From Pantoea sp. alder81 (GTDB lineage: Bacteria; Pseudomonadota; Gammaproteobacteria; Enterobacterales; Enterobacteriaceae), in NCBI RefSeq assembly GCF_020179835.1, contig NZ_JAIUDA010000002.1:868001-932000 (forward strand): a stretch of DNA of 64,000 nucleotides, given 5' to 3'. Below the pieces are notes generated by a model, which was given only the letters and a program-made list of their open reading frames with translations, was not told where the DNA came from and ran no database searches. The position numbers and the translations under genes are program-made. Of the stretch, positions 19,029 to 27,309 are shown piece after piece (position 1 is the stretch's first letter; the number at the start of each line of letters is the position of its first letter).

Positions 19029-20552
19029 ATGCCAATTTCCCATAAAAGTACGCCGAAACCGCAGGAATTTGCGGCCATCGATCTGGGCTCTAATAGCTTC
19101 CACATGGTGATTGCCCGTGTGGTCGATGGTGCCATGCAGGTGCTCGGGCGGCTGAAACAGCGCGTGCATCTGGCCGATGGGTTGGATGCGCAGAATCGCC
19201 TGAATGAAGAAGCGATGGAGCGTGGCCTGAGCTGCCTGGCGCTGTTTGCTGAGCGTTTACAGGGATTCAGCCCGGCAAACGTCACCATTGTCGGTACGCA
19301 TACGCTGCGTATCGCCACCAACGCCGAAGAGTTTCTGCAGCGCGCAGCGGAGGTGATCCCGTATCCGATTGAAGTCATTTCAGGCAATGAAGAAGCTCGT
19401 TTGATCTTCATGGGCGTGGAACATACGCAGCCGGAGAAAGGCCGCAAGCTTGTGATCGATATTGGCGGCGGTTCGACGGAGCTGGTGATCGGTGAAGATT
19501 TTGAACCGCAGCTGGTGGAAAGCCGCCGCATGGGTTGCGTCAGCTTTGCTCATCTCTACTTCCCGAAAGGGGAAATCTCACCAGAGAATTTCCGTCGCGC
19601 GCGTCTGTCTGCAGCACAGAAGCTGGAAACCATGGCCTGGCAGTATCGTCTGCACGGCTGGCAGTATGCGCTAGGCGCATCGGGTTCGATTAAAGCCGCC
19701 TGCGAAGTGTTGCTGGCAATGGGCGAGAAAGAGAAGCTGATCACCCCGGAAACACTGGAAATGCTGGTGACCGAGGTGTTGAAGCACAAGTCTTTCAATG
19801 CTCTGAGCCTGCCGGGTTTGTCGGAAGAGCGTAAAGCGGTGTTTGTGCCCGGATTAGCGATTCTGTGTGGCGCCTTTGATGCACTGGCGATTCGTGAGCT
19901 GCGTCTGTCTGACGGTGCACTGCGTGAAGGTGTGCTGTATGAAATGGAAGGTCGTTTCCGCCATCAGGATATTCGCAGCCGCACCGCGCAGAGTCTGGCG
20001 AATCATTACGCCATTGATAGCGATCAGGCGCGCCGCGTGCTGGAGACAACGGAACAACTGTATCTGCAGTGGCTGGATCAAAATCCTAAGCAGGCCAATC
20101 CGCAGCTTTCCGCGCTGTTGAAATGGGCGGCACTGCTGCATGAAGTGGGATTGACCATCAATCACAGCGGTATGCAGCGCCATTCGGCTTACATCTTGCA
20201 GAACTCCAACATGCCGGGCTTTAACCAGGATCAACAGATGCTGCTGGCCACGCTGGTACGCTACCATCGTAAAGCGGTGAAGCAGGATGAGATGCCACGT
20301 TTCACCTTGTTTAAAAAGAAACAGTTTCTGCCGATGGTGTTCCTGTTGCGTCTGGGCACGTTGCTGAACAATCAGCGCCAGGCCACGACTAAACCTGATT
20401 CACTCAAGCTGACTGCCGATGATAGCAACTGGACGCTGACGTTCCCTGCCGGCTATCTGAGCCAGAACACCCTGGTGCAGCTGGATCTGGAACGCGAACA
20501 AGCCTACTGGAATGATGTCACCGGCTGGAAACTGACGCTGGAAGAGGAGTAA
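19029..20552 (+). CDS. ppx: exopolyphosphatase Ppx
   Basis: Exopolyphosphatase of the ASKHA fold that releases phosphate from polyphosphate ends and may act on pppGpp. It is 507 aa. The phosphate loops [11 protein letters not shown] and [12 protein letters not shown] are intact, and the C-terminal HD-like region includes [12 protein letters not shown] and [12 protein letters not shown]. It is translated from the same transcript as ppk, giving the classic synthesis-degradation pair. Confidence 0.96.
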   Translation: MPISHKSTPKPQEFAAIDLGSNSFHMVIARVVDGAMQVLGRLKQRVHLADGLDAQNRLNEEAMERGLSCLALFAERLQGFSPANVTIVGTHTLRIATNAEEFLQRAAEVIPYPIEVISGNEEARLIFMGVEHTQPEKGRKLVIDIGGGSTELVIGEDFEPQLVESRRMGCVSFAHLYFPKGEISPENFRRARLSAAQKLETMAWQYRLHGWQYALGASGSIKAACEVLLAMGEKEKLITPETLEMLVTEVLKHKSFNALSLPGLSEERKAVFVPGLAILCGAFDALAIRELRLSDGALREGVLYEMEGRFRHQDIRSRTAQSLANHYAIDSDQARRVLETTEQLYLQWLDQNPKQANPQLSALLKWAALLHEVGLTINHSGMQRHSAYILQNSNMPGFNQDQQMLLATLVRYHRKAVKQDEMPRFTLFKKKQFLPMVFLLRLGTLLNNQRQATTKPDSLKLTADDSNWTLTFPAGYLSQNTLVQLDLEREQAYWNDVTGWKLTLEEE

Positions 20553-20553
20553 C

Positions 20554-20570
20554 GCGGGCTGCTGGCCCGC
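20554..20570 (+). other. intercistronic hairpin between ppx and tehB
   Basis: A 6-bp GC stem (GCGGGC / GCCCGC) with loop TGCTG sits between ppx and tehB. No T-run follows, so it is a processing or stabilising hairpin rather than a terminator. Confidence 0.5.
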
Positions 20571-20579
20571 TGTATCACT

Positions 20580-21179
20580 ATGACTACACGTCCCGACAAC
20601 TATTTCGCGGAGAAATATGGCCTGACGCTGCCCCACTCCGAAGTGTTGGCCGCGCTGCCAAAACTGACCGTGGGCAAAGCGCTCGATCTTGGCTGCGGCC
20701 AGGGCCGTAACAGCCTGCTCCTGAATCAGCATGGTTTTGACGTAACGGCCTGGGATAGTAATCCCGTCAGCCTTGAGCGTCTGAACAGCATCATTCAGGA
20801 AGAGAATCTGGAGAACATTCGCACTGAACTGTGCGATCTCAATCAGGTGCGTTTTAACGGCGGCTATCAGTTTGTGCTTTCAACGGTGGTAATGATGTTC
20901 CTGCAACCGGAATCCATCCCACAGCTGATTGCCGATATGCAGGCCAGTACGCTGAAATATGGCTATAACCTGATTGTGGCGGCGATGAGCACGGATGATT
21001 ATCCCAACTCACAGAATTTCCCGTTCACCTTCAAATCCGGCGAGTTGAGCAATTACTACCGCAACTGGCACATCGTGAAGTACAACGAGGATATCGGTGA
21101 ACTGCATCGCCGGGATGAAAACGGCGATCGCATTAAATACCGTTTCGCCACCCTACTGGCGCAAAAAGCCAGCTATTGA
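20580..21179 (+). CDS. tehB: tellurite resistance methyltransferase TehB
   Basis: SAM-dependent methyltransferase of 199 aa; TehB family members methylate tellurite and confer resistance. Motif I is clear (LDLGCGQGRNSLLL), and the conserved end KYNEDIGELHRRDENGDRIKYR closely follows E. coli TehB. The partner membrane protein gene tehA is not adjacent. It lies 27 nt after ppx and may be read through from that operon. In E. coli tehB is located elsewhere, so its position here is a lineage-specific arrangement. Confidence 0.93.
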   Translation: MTTRPDNYFAEKYGLTLPHSEVLAALPKLTVGKALDLGCGQGRNSLLLNQHGFDVTAWDSNPVSLERLNSIIQEENLENIRTELCDLNQVRFNGGYQFVLSTVVMMFLQPESIPQLIADMQASTLKYGYNLIVAAMSTDDYPNSQNFPFTFKSGELSNYYRNWHIVKYNEDIGELHRRDENGDRIKYRFATLLAQKASY

Positions 21180-21184
21180 TGACG

Positions 21185-21203
21185 AGGCCGCGTGATGCGG
21201 CCT
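21185..21203 (+). terminator. hairpin downstream of tehB, possible terminator
   Basis: A 7-bp stem (AGGCCGC / GCGGCCT) with loop GTGAT lies just after tehB. It is followed by AATCTGATTTTG, a poor T-run, so termination would be weak. Confidence 0.5.
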
Positions 21204-21329
21204 AATCTGATTTTGATCAACGCCCCCTTAACCGTTACTGCTCATTTTTCACACAGCGATTGACCTGACGATCTAACTGTGACTAAATGTTGCCACCGCC
21301 CAACCGGGCATTTACAGGAACCACCCCGC

Positions 21330-21518
21330 GTGAACAGCGCCATCCCAGCACGAAGACGTCCCAAAACCGGTACCATGACTCGCATTATTTTGCTGATCAG
21401 TTTCTTTATTTTGGTTGGCCGTCTGATTTTCATCATCCCCGGTGCTATTGAGCATCATCAGCAAAAAAAAGCCGCACCTGAGCCGGTCACCACACTGAGC
21501 ACCAGCGATTCGCGCTAA
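21330..21518 (+). CDS. yfgG: small membrane protein YfgG
   Basis: Predicted 62-aa protein with one membrane helix. The GTG at 21330 is chosen because AGGAA lies 9 nt upstream and the length and layout (VNSAIPARRRPKTGTMTRII) mirror E. coli YfgG; a shorter ATG start lies 45 nt downstream and a longer frame starts at 21279. A basic N-terminus, a helix at about residues 18-35 and a polar tail are visible. It keeps its E. coli neighbourhood near ppx, but yfgF is absent here. E. coli YfgG has been linked to metal tolerance; function here is unproven. Confidence 0.75.
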   Translation: MNSAIPARRRPKTGTMTRIILLISFFILVGRLIFIIPGAIEHHQQKKAAPEPVTTLSTSDSR

Positions 21519-21644
21519 GGAACTTGCGGGTCATCGTTGCTTGTCGCTTCACATTGCCCATTTGTGACAATGCTGCTAAATACGCCCTGATTACCCGCAA
21601 CGCGCTACACTTTGACCTGACTTTACAGACACAAGGGACGCGTT

Positions 21645-23078
21645 ATGTCTGCTCCGTATGCACAACAATTAACTGAAATCCGCCAGCACATCTTGCATCT
21701 TCTCCTCAGCGAAGACGATCTCGTTGATGTGCTGCTGGATAAATCTATCGATCTCAATGCCGCTGAGCTGCGGGAGATCACCGACTGGCGCCATCAGCTG
21801 GAAGAAGAGCTGCAGCTGCTGCATGCGGCTGACTTAGCGGATATCCTCGAAGCGCTACCCGAACAAGAGCGTCTGGCATTGTGGCGCCTTGTGCCCTCCG
21901 AGCAGCGCGGTCGCGTGCTGGTCGAAGCTTCAGAAACCGTCTGGGCCAGCCTGACGGAAGGTATGACTGATCGCGAGATTCTGCACGCTATTGAGCCGCT
22001 GGACATCGACGATCAGGTATATCTGGCGCGCTATCTGCCGCGCGATTTAACCGGACGTTTACTCACTACGCTGGAACCTAACCTGCGTGCACGCCTGCTG
22101 GAAGTGATCGAGCTTGATCGCGACCGCGTGGGTCAGGTGATGGATTTCAATATCCTGACCGTCCGATCTGACGTGACTCTCGCCACGGTGCAGCGCTTTC
22201 TGCGCAAGCGCAAAAGCATGCCGGCCGGCACCGATAAAATCTTCATCACCGACGAGCAGAATCAGTTGCTGGGTGAGTTAACACTCACCGACATTTTGCT
22301 CAACAAGCCGAAGACGCTGGTTTCTGATGTGATGAATGCTCGACCGACCACCTTTCAGCTCGACGACAAAGCCGAAGAAGCGGCCAGTGCCTTTGAACGT
22401 TATAACCTGATCTCTGCCGCCGTTATTGATGCTAATGGCAAGTTGATAGGCCGTATCACCGTGGAAGATGTGATCGATCTGGTGAACGAAGAGAACGAAA
22501 GCAACATTCGTAAGATGGGGGGTATCAGCCAGGGCGAGGACGTGTTCGCGCCAGTGCGTAAAGCGGTGGGCAAGCGCTGGGCGTGGCTTGCCATCAATCT
22601 GTGTACCGCATTTATCGCTTCTCGCGTGATTGGCCTGTTTGAAGAGACCATTTCTCAACTGGTGGCGCTGGCGGCGCTGATGCCGATTGTGGCCGGGATT
22701 GGCGGTAATACCGGTAATCAAACCATCACCATGATTGTACGCGCTCTGGCGCTGCATCAGGTGGAGCCCGGTAACTTCTCTTTCCTGGTGGTACGCGAAC
22801 TCGGCGTTGCCCTGATCAACGGGCTGTTCTGGGGCGGGATTATGGGCAGCATCACCTGGTTAATGTACGACAATATGCAACTCGGTGGCGTAATGATGCT
22901 GGCGATGGTGCTGAATCTGCTGCTGGCGGCGCTAATGGGTGTACTGATTCCGTTGATCATGACCAAGATGAAACGCGATCCGGCGGTGGGCTCCAGCGTG
23001 CTGATCACGGCCATCACTGACACCGGTGGTTTCTTTATTTTCCTCGGTCTGGCGACGGTGTTTTTACTGCACCATTAA
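21645..23078 (+). CDS. mgtE: magnesium transporter MgtE
   Basis: Inner-membrane magnesium channel/transporter of 477 aa. The architecture is an MgtE_N superhelical domain (about 35-130), paired CBS domains (about 140-260) and five membrane helices from about residue 310. The pore signature is visible in PIVAGIGGNTGNQTITMIVRAL. The CBS domains sense cytosolic magnesium in studied homologues. It is monocistronic and convergent with the HTH gene downstream, with stops 1 nt apart. E. coli K-12 lacks this gene. Confidence 0.94.
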   Translation: MSAPYAQQLTEIRQHILHLLLSEDDLVDVLLDKSIDLNAAELREITDWRHQLEEELQLLHAADLADILEALPEQERLALWRLVPSEQRGRVLVEASETVWASLTEGMTDREILHAIEPLDIDDQVYLARYLPRDLTGRLLTTLEPNLRARLLEVIELDRDRVGQVMDFNILTVRSDVTLATVQRFLRKRKSMPAGTDKIFITDEQNQLLGELTLTDILLNKPKTLVSDVMNARPTTFQLDDKAEEAASAFERYNLISAAVIDANGKLIGRITVEDVIDLVNEENESNIRKMGGISQGEDVFAPVRKAVGKRWAWLAINLCTAFIASRVIGLFEETISQLVALAALMPIVAGIGGNTGNQTITMIVRALALHQVEPGNFSFLVVRELGVALINGLFWGGIMGSITWLMYDNMQLGGVMMLAMVLNLLLAALMGVLIPLIMTKMKRDPAVGSSVLITAITDTGGFFIFLGLATVFLLHH

Positions 23079-23079
23079 A

Positions 23080-23574
23080 TCAAAGACAGTGTGCGTAACG
23101 TTGCAGCGCCTGCTGCAAATTGAGTTGCAACGTTGCGTACGCCAGTTCGCTGATGCCTGGTGTTACGCGCGATGAGCCGCGTTGATTTGGCCACTCCACC
23201 ACATCAACCAAGTGCCACAGCGCGGTTTTACCATCATGAATCGGGCGTGGGAACTGTGGGCTGTGAGTGAGCATTAACTTACGCATATTTTGACGTGACA
23301 CGCCAATCAACTCAGCGATATCCGTGAGGCCGACCAGATCGGGGGCCGCTTCAATCAGTTCCGCATCGGGTAAAGCCTGGGTGACTTCGGCTAAAGCATC
23401 GCGAATCGCCTGCTGCGCATTCTCCGCTTCCCGGCAGTACATCAGACTCAATTTACCTGCCACGCCGGTGCCCACCAGCGCATCAGTGCAACCGGCAGCG
23501 CCGAGTCGCTCCAGGGCCTCATCATCTGTAACAGCTTCACTCAACTGAAAACGTAACGTGAATTCAAATTCCAT
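23080..23574 (-). CDS. small HTH DNA-binding protein, unknown role
   Basis: I do not recognise a named gene. The 164-aa protein has a predicted HTH at about residues 82-105 (LTDIAELIGVSRQNMRKLML), resembling AlpA/excisionase-like winged helices, followed by FPRPIHDGKTALWHLVDVVEW, which also looks like that family. The N-terminal 80 residues form a separate acidic domain. No recombinase or phage gene is nearby. A TGTCA-AC-TGACA inverted repeat at 23661-23672 upstream could be its operator. It probably regulates itself or the DUF2158 gene, by inference. Confidence 0.75.
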   Translation of the reverse strand: MEFEFTLRFQLSEAVTDDEALERLGAAGCTDALVGTGVAGKLSLMYCREAENAQQAIRDALAEVTQALPDAELIEAAPDLVGLTDIAELIGVSRQNMRKLMLTHSPQFPRPIHDGKTALWHLVDVVEWPNQRGSSRVTPGISELAYATLQLNLQQALQRYAHCL

Positions 23575-23845
23575 TTTTGATCCTTAAAAATTTCAATTTC
23601 TTTGTGTGGGTGTCGTTTCCTTTCTGACATTGCATGCCAACTTATAGTCTGAATTTTGGTTGTCAACTGACAGCCAGTGCGAATATTTTGATGCTATGTC
23701 AGCAGCATTTAAGGCAAGAAAAAACAATAAGTATCCTGTGATCCCGAATTTCATTTGAGGTTGGATTCCAGCGCACAAAATCAAGCGCGCCTGAGTTCAA
23801 GCGCATATACACTTAGCGCTATCACTGACCTGAGGGAAAAACAGC

Positions 23846-24025
23846 ATGTTTAAAGTTGATGATTTTGTGCAGTCGAAAACCGGTGGCCCAAAGATGCAGG
23901 TAACACGGGTTGAAGGTGAGTTGCTATGGTGTGCGCGTATTGACGATCCCATCAAGCGTGAGATCGAAGTTAGAGCAGATAGCGTGAATTTGTATCACGA
24001 AGAAGGCGATTTCGGCGTGTGCTGA
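23846..24025 (+). CDS. DUF2158/YodC-family microprotein
   Basis: A 59-aa protein beginning MFKVDDFVQSKTGGPKM and ending YHEEGDFGVC. It fits the DUF2158 (YodC-like) family: short beta-rich proteins with a K-x-GGP-x-M motif and a W-C segment (ELLWCARIDD). GGGA lies 11 nt upstream as a plausible ribosome binding site. Function of the family is unknown to me. It stands alone between the HTH gene and a repeat-rich spacer. Confidence 0.8.
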   Translation: MFKVDDFVQSKTGGPKMQVTRVEGELLWCARIDDPIKREIEVRADSVNLYHEEGDFGVC

Positions 24026-24036
24026 TGCTCATCGGT

Positions 24037-24220
24037 TGCGCGATCAATCGCGCCGCTACTGGCCATAGCGGCGCAATTTATTGCGTAATGCTTGTCACTT
24101 AAGTGCTTTGGTCGCCATGAATGGCGCCCCTACATTGCTCGGTGCGGTTTTCGTAGGGGGCGCACTCATGCGTACTAAGTTAAATAGGCACTCATTGGCT
24201 TAAGTGAGAGGCATTACGCA
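24037..24220. repeat. repeat cluster with a MITE-like 139-bp element
   Basis: Two inverted copies of a REP-like palindrome (GCGCGATCAATCGCGCCGC and AGCGGCGCAATTTATTGCG) open the cluster. The stretch 24082-24220 is bounded by imperfect 22-bp inverted repeats (TGCGTAATGC at one end, GCATTACGCA at the other, two mismatches). Inside are further palindromic units at 24110-24133 and 24153-24175 of the GTAGGGG(C)GC family. No gene is present between 24026 and 24248. Confidence 0.7.
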
Positions 24221-24248
24221 CTTTATTGAGCGACGTTAACGCATACCA

Positions 24249-25025
24249 TCACGGATTATCTTTTTGCAGATTATCCTGCCCAATCCCACCAATAAACGGC
24301 AAGCGCAGCTTCAGCGGCGCGAAGTCCAGACCGAGGTTTAATCCCAGCACATTCACCTCCAGCCCCTCTTCCGCGCCCAGCGTGACGCCTAAAACGCCCA
24401 ATAAAGATACCTGTAAGCCGCGCCCTGACGGTGGTAAGCCAATTGGATGAAGCAGTGAGCGATAATCTTTGCCTAAAGCATTGGCAGGCAGATCCAGCTT
24501 CAACGCAGGCACTTCACGACCGATGTGCGCCATAAAGGTGTTGCTATTCGGCCCCGGCCACGCGCGATAGGTCGTTGGCCACGGGTAGGATTTTATCGCC
24601 GCTTCGATCTGCGGAATCATCGCTTCGGCCTCTTTGCCACGATGCTCCACCAGCAAGTGCGGCTTCGCTCCGTACCAGTAACCATCTGGCAAATTTGAGT
24701 TGCGGCGTACCTTATCGCCACTGCCCCAGCTGATCACTTCATAACGGTTGTACTGAGTCTCACCTGCACGCTTAAAAATGATCCATGGATGTACGGCGAC
24801 TGCTCCCTTCCAGCCGTACGTGGGCGCGGCATAGACCTGCACGATAGCCAGATTGGCATATTGATGCGGATCCGGCGCTATCCCGGCCGAATCTCGCCTC
24901 GCCGTCGCCCAACCACCGCGCTCACTGGTTAGCTCACCAGTGCGCGTGGCCTGCGCCAGACTCGCTGCCAGTGATAGCAGCACAATACAGAGGAAAGAGA
25001 TGAGAAAGGCTTTCAGTGGCAGCAT
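24249..25025 (-). CDS. DUF3750-family membrane-associated protein
   Basis: A 258-aa protein matching the DUF3750 layout. The start MLPLKAFLISFL is favoured by AGGA 8 nt upstream; an in-frame ATG 39 nt earlier would give 271 aa. Residues 4-26 form a signal or anchor helix. The conserved core includes VQVYAAPTYGWKGAVAVHPW, YEVISWG and WPGPNSNTFMAHIGREVP. The glycine-rich C-terminus (GVLGVTLGAEEGLEVNVLG) may be beta-structured. Biochemical role is unknown. It stands alone. Confidence 0.8.
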   Translation of the reverse strand: MLPLKAFLISFLCIVLLSLAASLAQATRTGELTSERGGWATARRDSAGIAPDPHQYANLAIVQVYAAPTYGWKGAVAVHPWIIFKRAGETQYNRYEVISWGSGDKVRRNSNLPDGYWYGAKPHLLVEHRGKEAEAMIPQIEAAIKSYPWPTTYRAWPGPNSNTFMAHIGREVPALKLDLPANALGKDYRSLLHPIGLPPSGRGLQVSLLGVLGVTLGAEEGLEVNVLGLNLGLDFAPLKLRLPFIGGIGQDNLQKDNP

Positions 25026-25275
25026 CGACGGCATCCTGATGAGTAATATTTCACCTGCCATCATGCATGGATAGAGGTGAGTTTGTATTCACTAACTATG
25101 CGATAGGGCAAATCGTTCTGAAAACTGATGTTGGTTGGCCACAAAAGAATGGAGTGTATCTCGCAGATGCACACTCTTCGCTGACCCTTGCGTTGCATCA
25201 ATGTCGCTTATAAAAGACAATTTTTGCTGGATTGAATGCTTGCGAGGACGCTATGCAACTCACCGAGGTAACAGC

Positions 25276-25605
25276 ATGACTATCATCACTCAATCTGCAC
25301 CAAAGAAAAAAGCAGTCAGTCACGACGATGCGATGGTAGCAGAGTTGCGAGACAACCCTGATTACGCTGAAATCTACCTGCAAACGGCATTGGAAGATAT
25401 ATACGAAGAAGGTGGGATAGCTGCCTTTCTGATCGCCCTTCGTCGGGTAGTTGAAGCCCGAGGTGGCATTAGCGAAATCTCTCGCAAGTCCGGGTTGTCG
25501 CGCCAGCAGTTGTACAAAACGCTCTCAGAAAAAGGAAATCCAACGCTCACTACCCTAACAGAGATTACTCGTGCGGCGGGCGTTAGGCTTATCCCTCACC
25601 TCTAA
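25276..25605 (+). CDS. HigA-type antitoxin-like DNA-binding protein, no adjacent toxin
   Basis: A 109-aa protein of the addiction-module antidote family (HI1420-like). The start MTIITQSAPKK is chosen because the upstream part of the frame is unconserved. DNPDYAEIYLQTALEDI is the family's N-terminal signature and the HTH is ISEISRKSGLSRQQLYKTLS. In typical loci a RelE/HigB-like toxin gene lies directly upstream; only a non-coding 200-bp leader is found. An 8-codon frame starting at 25252 ends in an ATGA overlap with this start. It may be a solitary antitoxin or regulator. Confidence 0.82.
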   Translation: MTIITQSAPKKKAVSHDDAMVAELRDNPDYAEIYLQTALEDIYEEGGIAAFLIALRRVVEARGGISEISRKSGLSRQQLYKTLSEKGNPTLTTLTEITRAAGVRLIPHL

Positions 25606-25632
25606 AGAAAAAGCCCGCATTTAAGCGGGCTT
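25604..25632 (-). terminator. guaA terminator
   Basis: An 8-bp stem AAGCCCGC / GCGGGCTT with a 6-nt loop is followed on the minus strand by a T-rich tail (TTTCTTT). It begins 24 nt after the guaA stop and abuts the convergent antitoxin gene. Confidence 0.85.
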
Positions 25633-25656
25633 GATAGGCAATTCAATCAGCGGAAA

Positions 25657-27237
25657 TCATTCCCACTCAATCGTGGCCGGTGGTTTACCTGAGATATCGT
25701 AAACCACGCGTGAAATGCCGTTCACTTCGTTGATGATGCGGTTGGAGACGCGGCCGAGGAAATCGTACGGCAGGTGCGCCCAGTGCGCGGTCATGAAGTC
25801 GATGGTCTCTACTGCACGCAGTGACACAACCCAATCGTATTTACGACCGTCGCCCATTACGCCAACAGAGCGCACTGGCAGGAACACGGTGAAGGCCTGG
25901 CTGACTTTGTTGTACAGGTCAGCTTTATGCAGTTCTTCGATGAAGATTGCATCGGCACGACGCAGCAGGTCGCAGTACTCTTTCTTCACTTCGCCCAGCA
26001 CGCGCACGCCCAAACCTGGACCTGGGAACGGGTGACGATACAGCATGTCGTAAGGCAGGCCGAGTTCCAGACCGATCTTACGCACTTCATCTTTGAACAG
26101 CTCTTTCAGCGGCTCAACCAGACCCATCTTCATCTCTTTCGGCAGGCCGCCCACATTGTGGTGCGACTTGATCACGTGCGCCTTGCCGGTGGCAGAAGCC
26201 GCAGACTCGATTACGTCAGGATAGATGGTGCCTTGCGCCAGCCACTTCACGTCTTCCAGGCGCAATGCTTCCTGGTCAAATACTTCAACGAACACGCGGC
26301 CGATGATCTTACGCTTGGCTTCTGGATCGTTCTCGCCTGCCAGTGCATCAAGGAAACGGGCTTCAGCGGCAACGTGAACGATGTTCAGACCAAAGTGGTC
26401 GCCAAACATGTCCATGACTTGCTCGGCCTCATTGAGACGCAGCAAGCCGTTATCCACGAATACGCAGGTCAGACGATCGCCAATGGCGCGGTGCAGCAAC
26501 ATGGCGGTAACAGATGAATCCACGCCACCTGACAGGCCGAGGATCACTTTGTCTTCGCCAACCTGCTCACGCAGACGCTCTACCGCATCTTCGATGATCT
26601 TGGCCGGGGTCCAAAGTGCTTCACAACCGCAGATGTCGCGGATGAAACGCTCCAGCATGCGCAGGCCCTGACGGGTATGCGTCACTTCCGGGTGGAACTG
26701 CACGCCGTAGAATTTCTTCTCTTCGTTGGCCATGATGGCGAACGGACAGGTTTCGGTGCTGGCAACGGTTTCAAAACCAGCTGGGATAGCGGTAACTTTA
26801 TCGCCATGGCTCATCCACACGTCGAGCAACGGTTTGCCGGCAGCGCTGATGGCATCTTCGATGTCACGGACCAGCGCGCTCTGCGTCAGCACTTCGACCT
26901 GCGCATAACCAAATTCACGCTCGTTAGAGCCTTCAACTTTGCCACCCAGCTGCATCGCCATGGTCTGCATGCCGTAGCACACGCCCAGCACCGGCACGCC
27001 AGCGTTAAACACGTATTCCGGTGCACGCGGGCTGTTATGCTCAGTGGTGCTTTCCGGGCCACCTGACAAAATGATGCCATTTGGGTTGAAACCACGAATC
27101 TGCTCTTCGGTGACATCCCACGCCCAGAGTTCGCAGTAGACGCCCAGCTCACGCACGCGGCGCGCGACCAGCTGCGTATACTGAGAACCAAAATCGAGGA
27201 TCAAAATGCGATGTTTATGAATATTTTCAGTCGTCAT
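25657..27237 (-). CDS. guaA: GMP synthase (glutamine-hydrolysing) GuaA
   Basis: Converts XMP to GMP with ATP and glutamine. It is 526 aa. The class I glutamine amidotransferase domain has its nucleophile at Cys87 (GVCYGMQ), with His/Glu in FHPEVTH. The ATP pyrophosphatase loop is [12 protein letters not shown], and the C-terminal dimerisation domain ends [10 protein letters not shown]. It is the second gene of guaBA, 72 nt after guaB with an intervening hairpin. Confidence 0.98.
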   Translation of the reverse strand: MTTENIHKHRILILDFGSQYTQLVARRVRELGVYCELWAWDVTEEQIRGFNPNGIILSGGPESTTEHNSPRAPEYVFNAGVPVLGVCYGMQTMAMQLGGKVEGSNEREFGYAQVEVLTQSALVRDIEDAISAAGKPLLDVWMSHGDKVTAIPAGFETVASTETCPFAIMANEEKKFYGVQFHPEVTHTRQGLRMLERFIRDICGCEALWTPAKIIEDAVERLREQVGEDKVILGLSGGVDSSVTAMLLHRAIGDRLTCVFVDNGLLRLNEAEQVMDMFGDHFGLNIVHVAAEARFLDALAGENDPEAKRKIIGRVFVEVFDQEALRLEDVKWLAQGTIYPDVIESAASATGKAHVIKSHHNVGGLPKEMKMGLVEPLKELFKDEVRKIGLELGLPYDMLYRHPFPGPGLGVRVLGEVKKEYCDLLRRADAIFIEELHKADLYNKVSQAFTVFLPVRSVGVMGDGRKYDWVVSLRAVETIDFMTAHWAHLPYDFLGRVSNRIINEVNGISRVVYDISGKPPATIEWE

Positions 27238-27273
27238 TGAGGCGTTTCCATTGGGATGGACTTGATAATAAAA

Positions 27274-27295
27274 GCGCCCGGCAGGTGCCGGGCGT
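27274..27295 (-). other. intercistronic hairpin between guaB and guaA
   Basis: An 8-bp GC-rich stem (CGCCCGGC / GCCGGGCG) with a 4-nt loop is followed on the minus strand by CTTTTATTATC. It could be a weak attenuator or an RNA-stabilising element setting the guaB:guaA ratio. Confidence 0.55.
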
Positions 27296-27309
27296 TGAAT
27301 CTTACGGGA

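Noticed and set aside
23593..23784. 63-codon minus-strand frame with one hydrophobic stretch, upstream of the HTH gene
   Set aside because: AT-rich spacer, poor ribosome binding site for any start, and no recognisable family.
25065..25275. Remnant of a HigB/RelE toxin upstream of the antitoxin
   Set aside because: I looked for toxin motifs in all three plus-strand frames and saw none; the region reads as promoter and leader.
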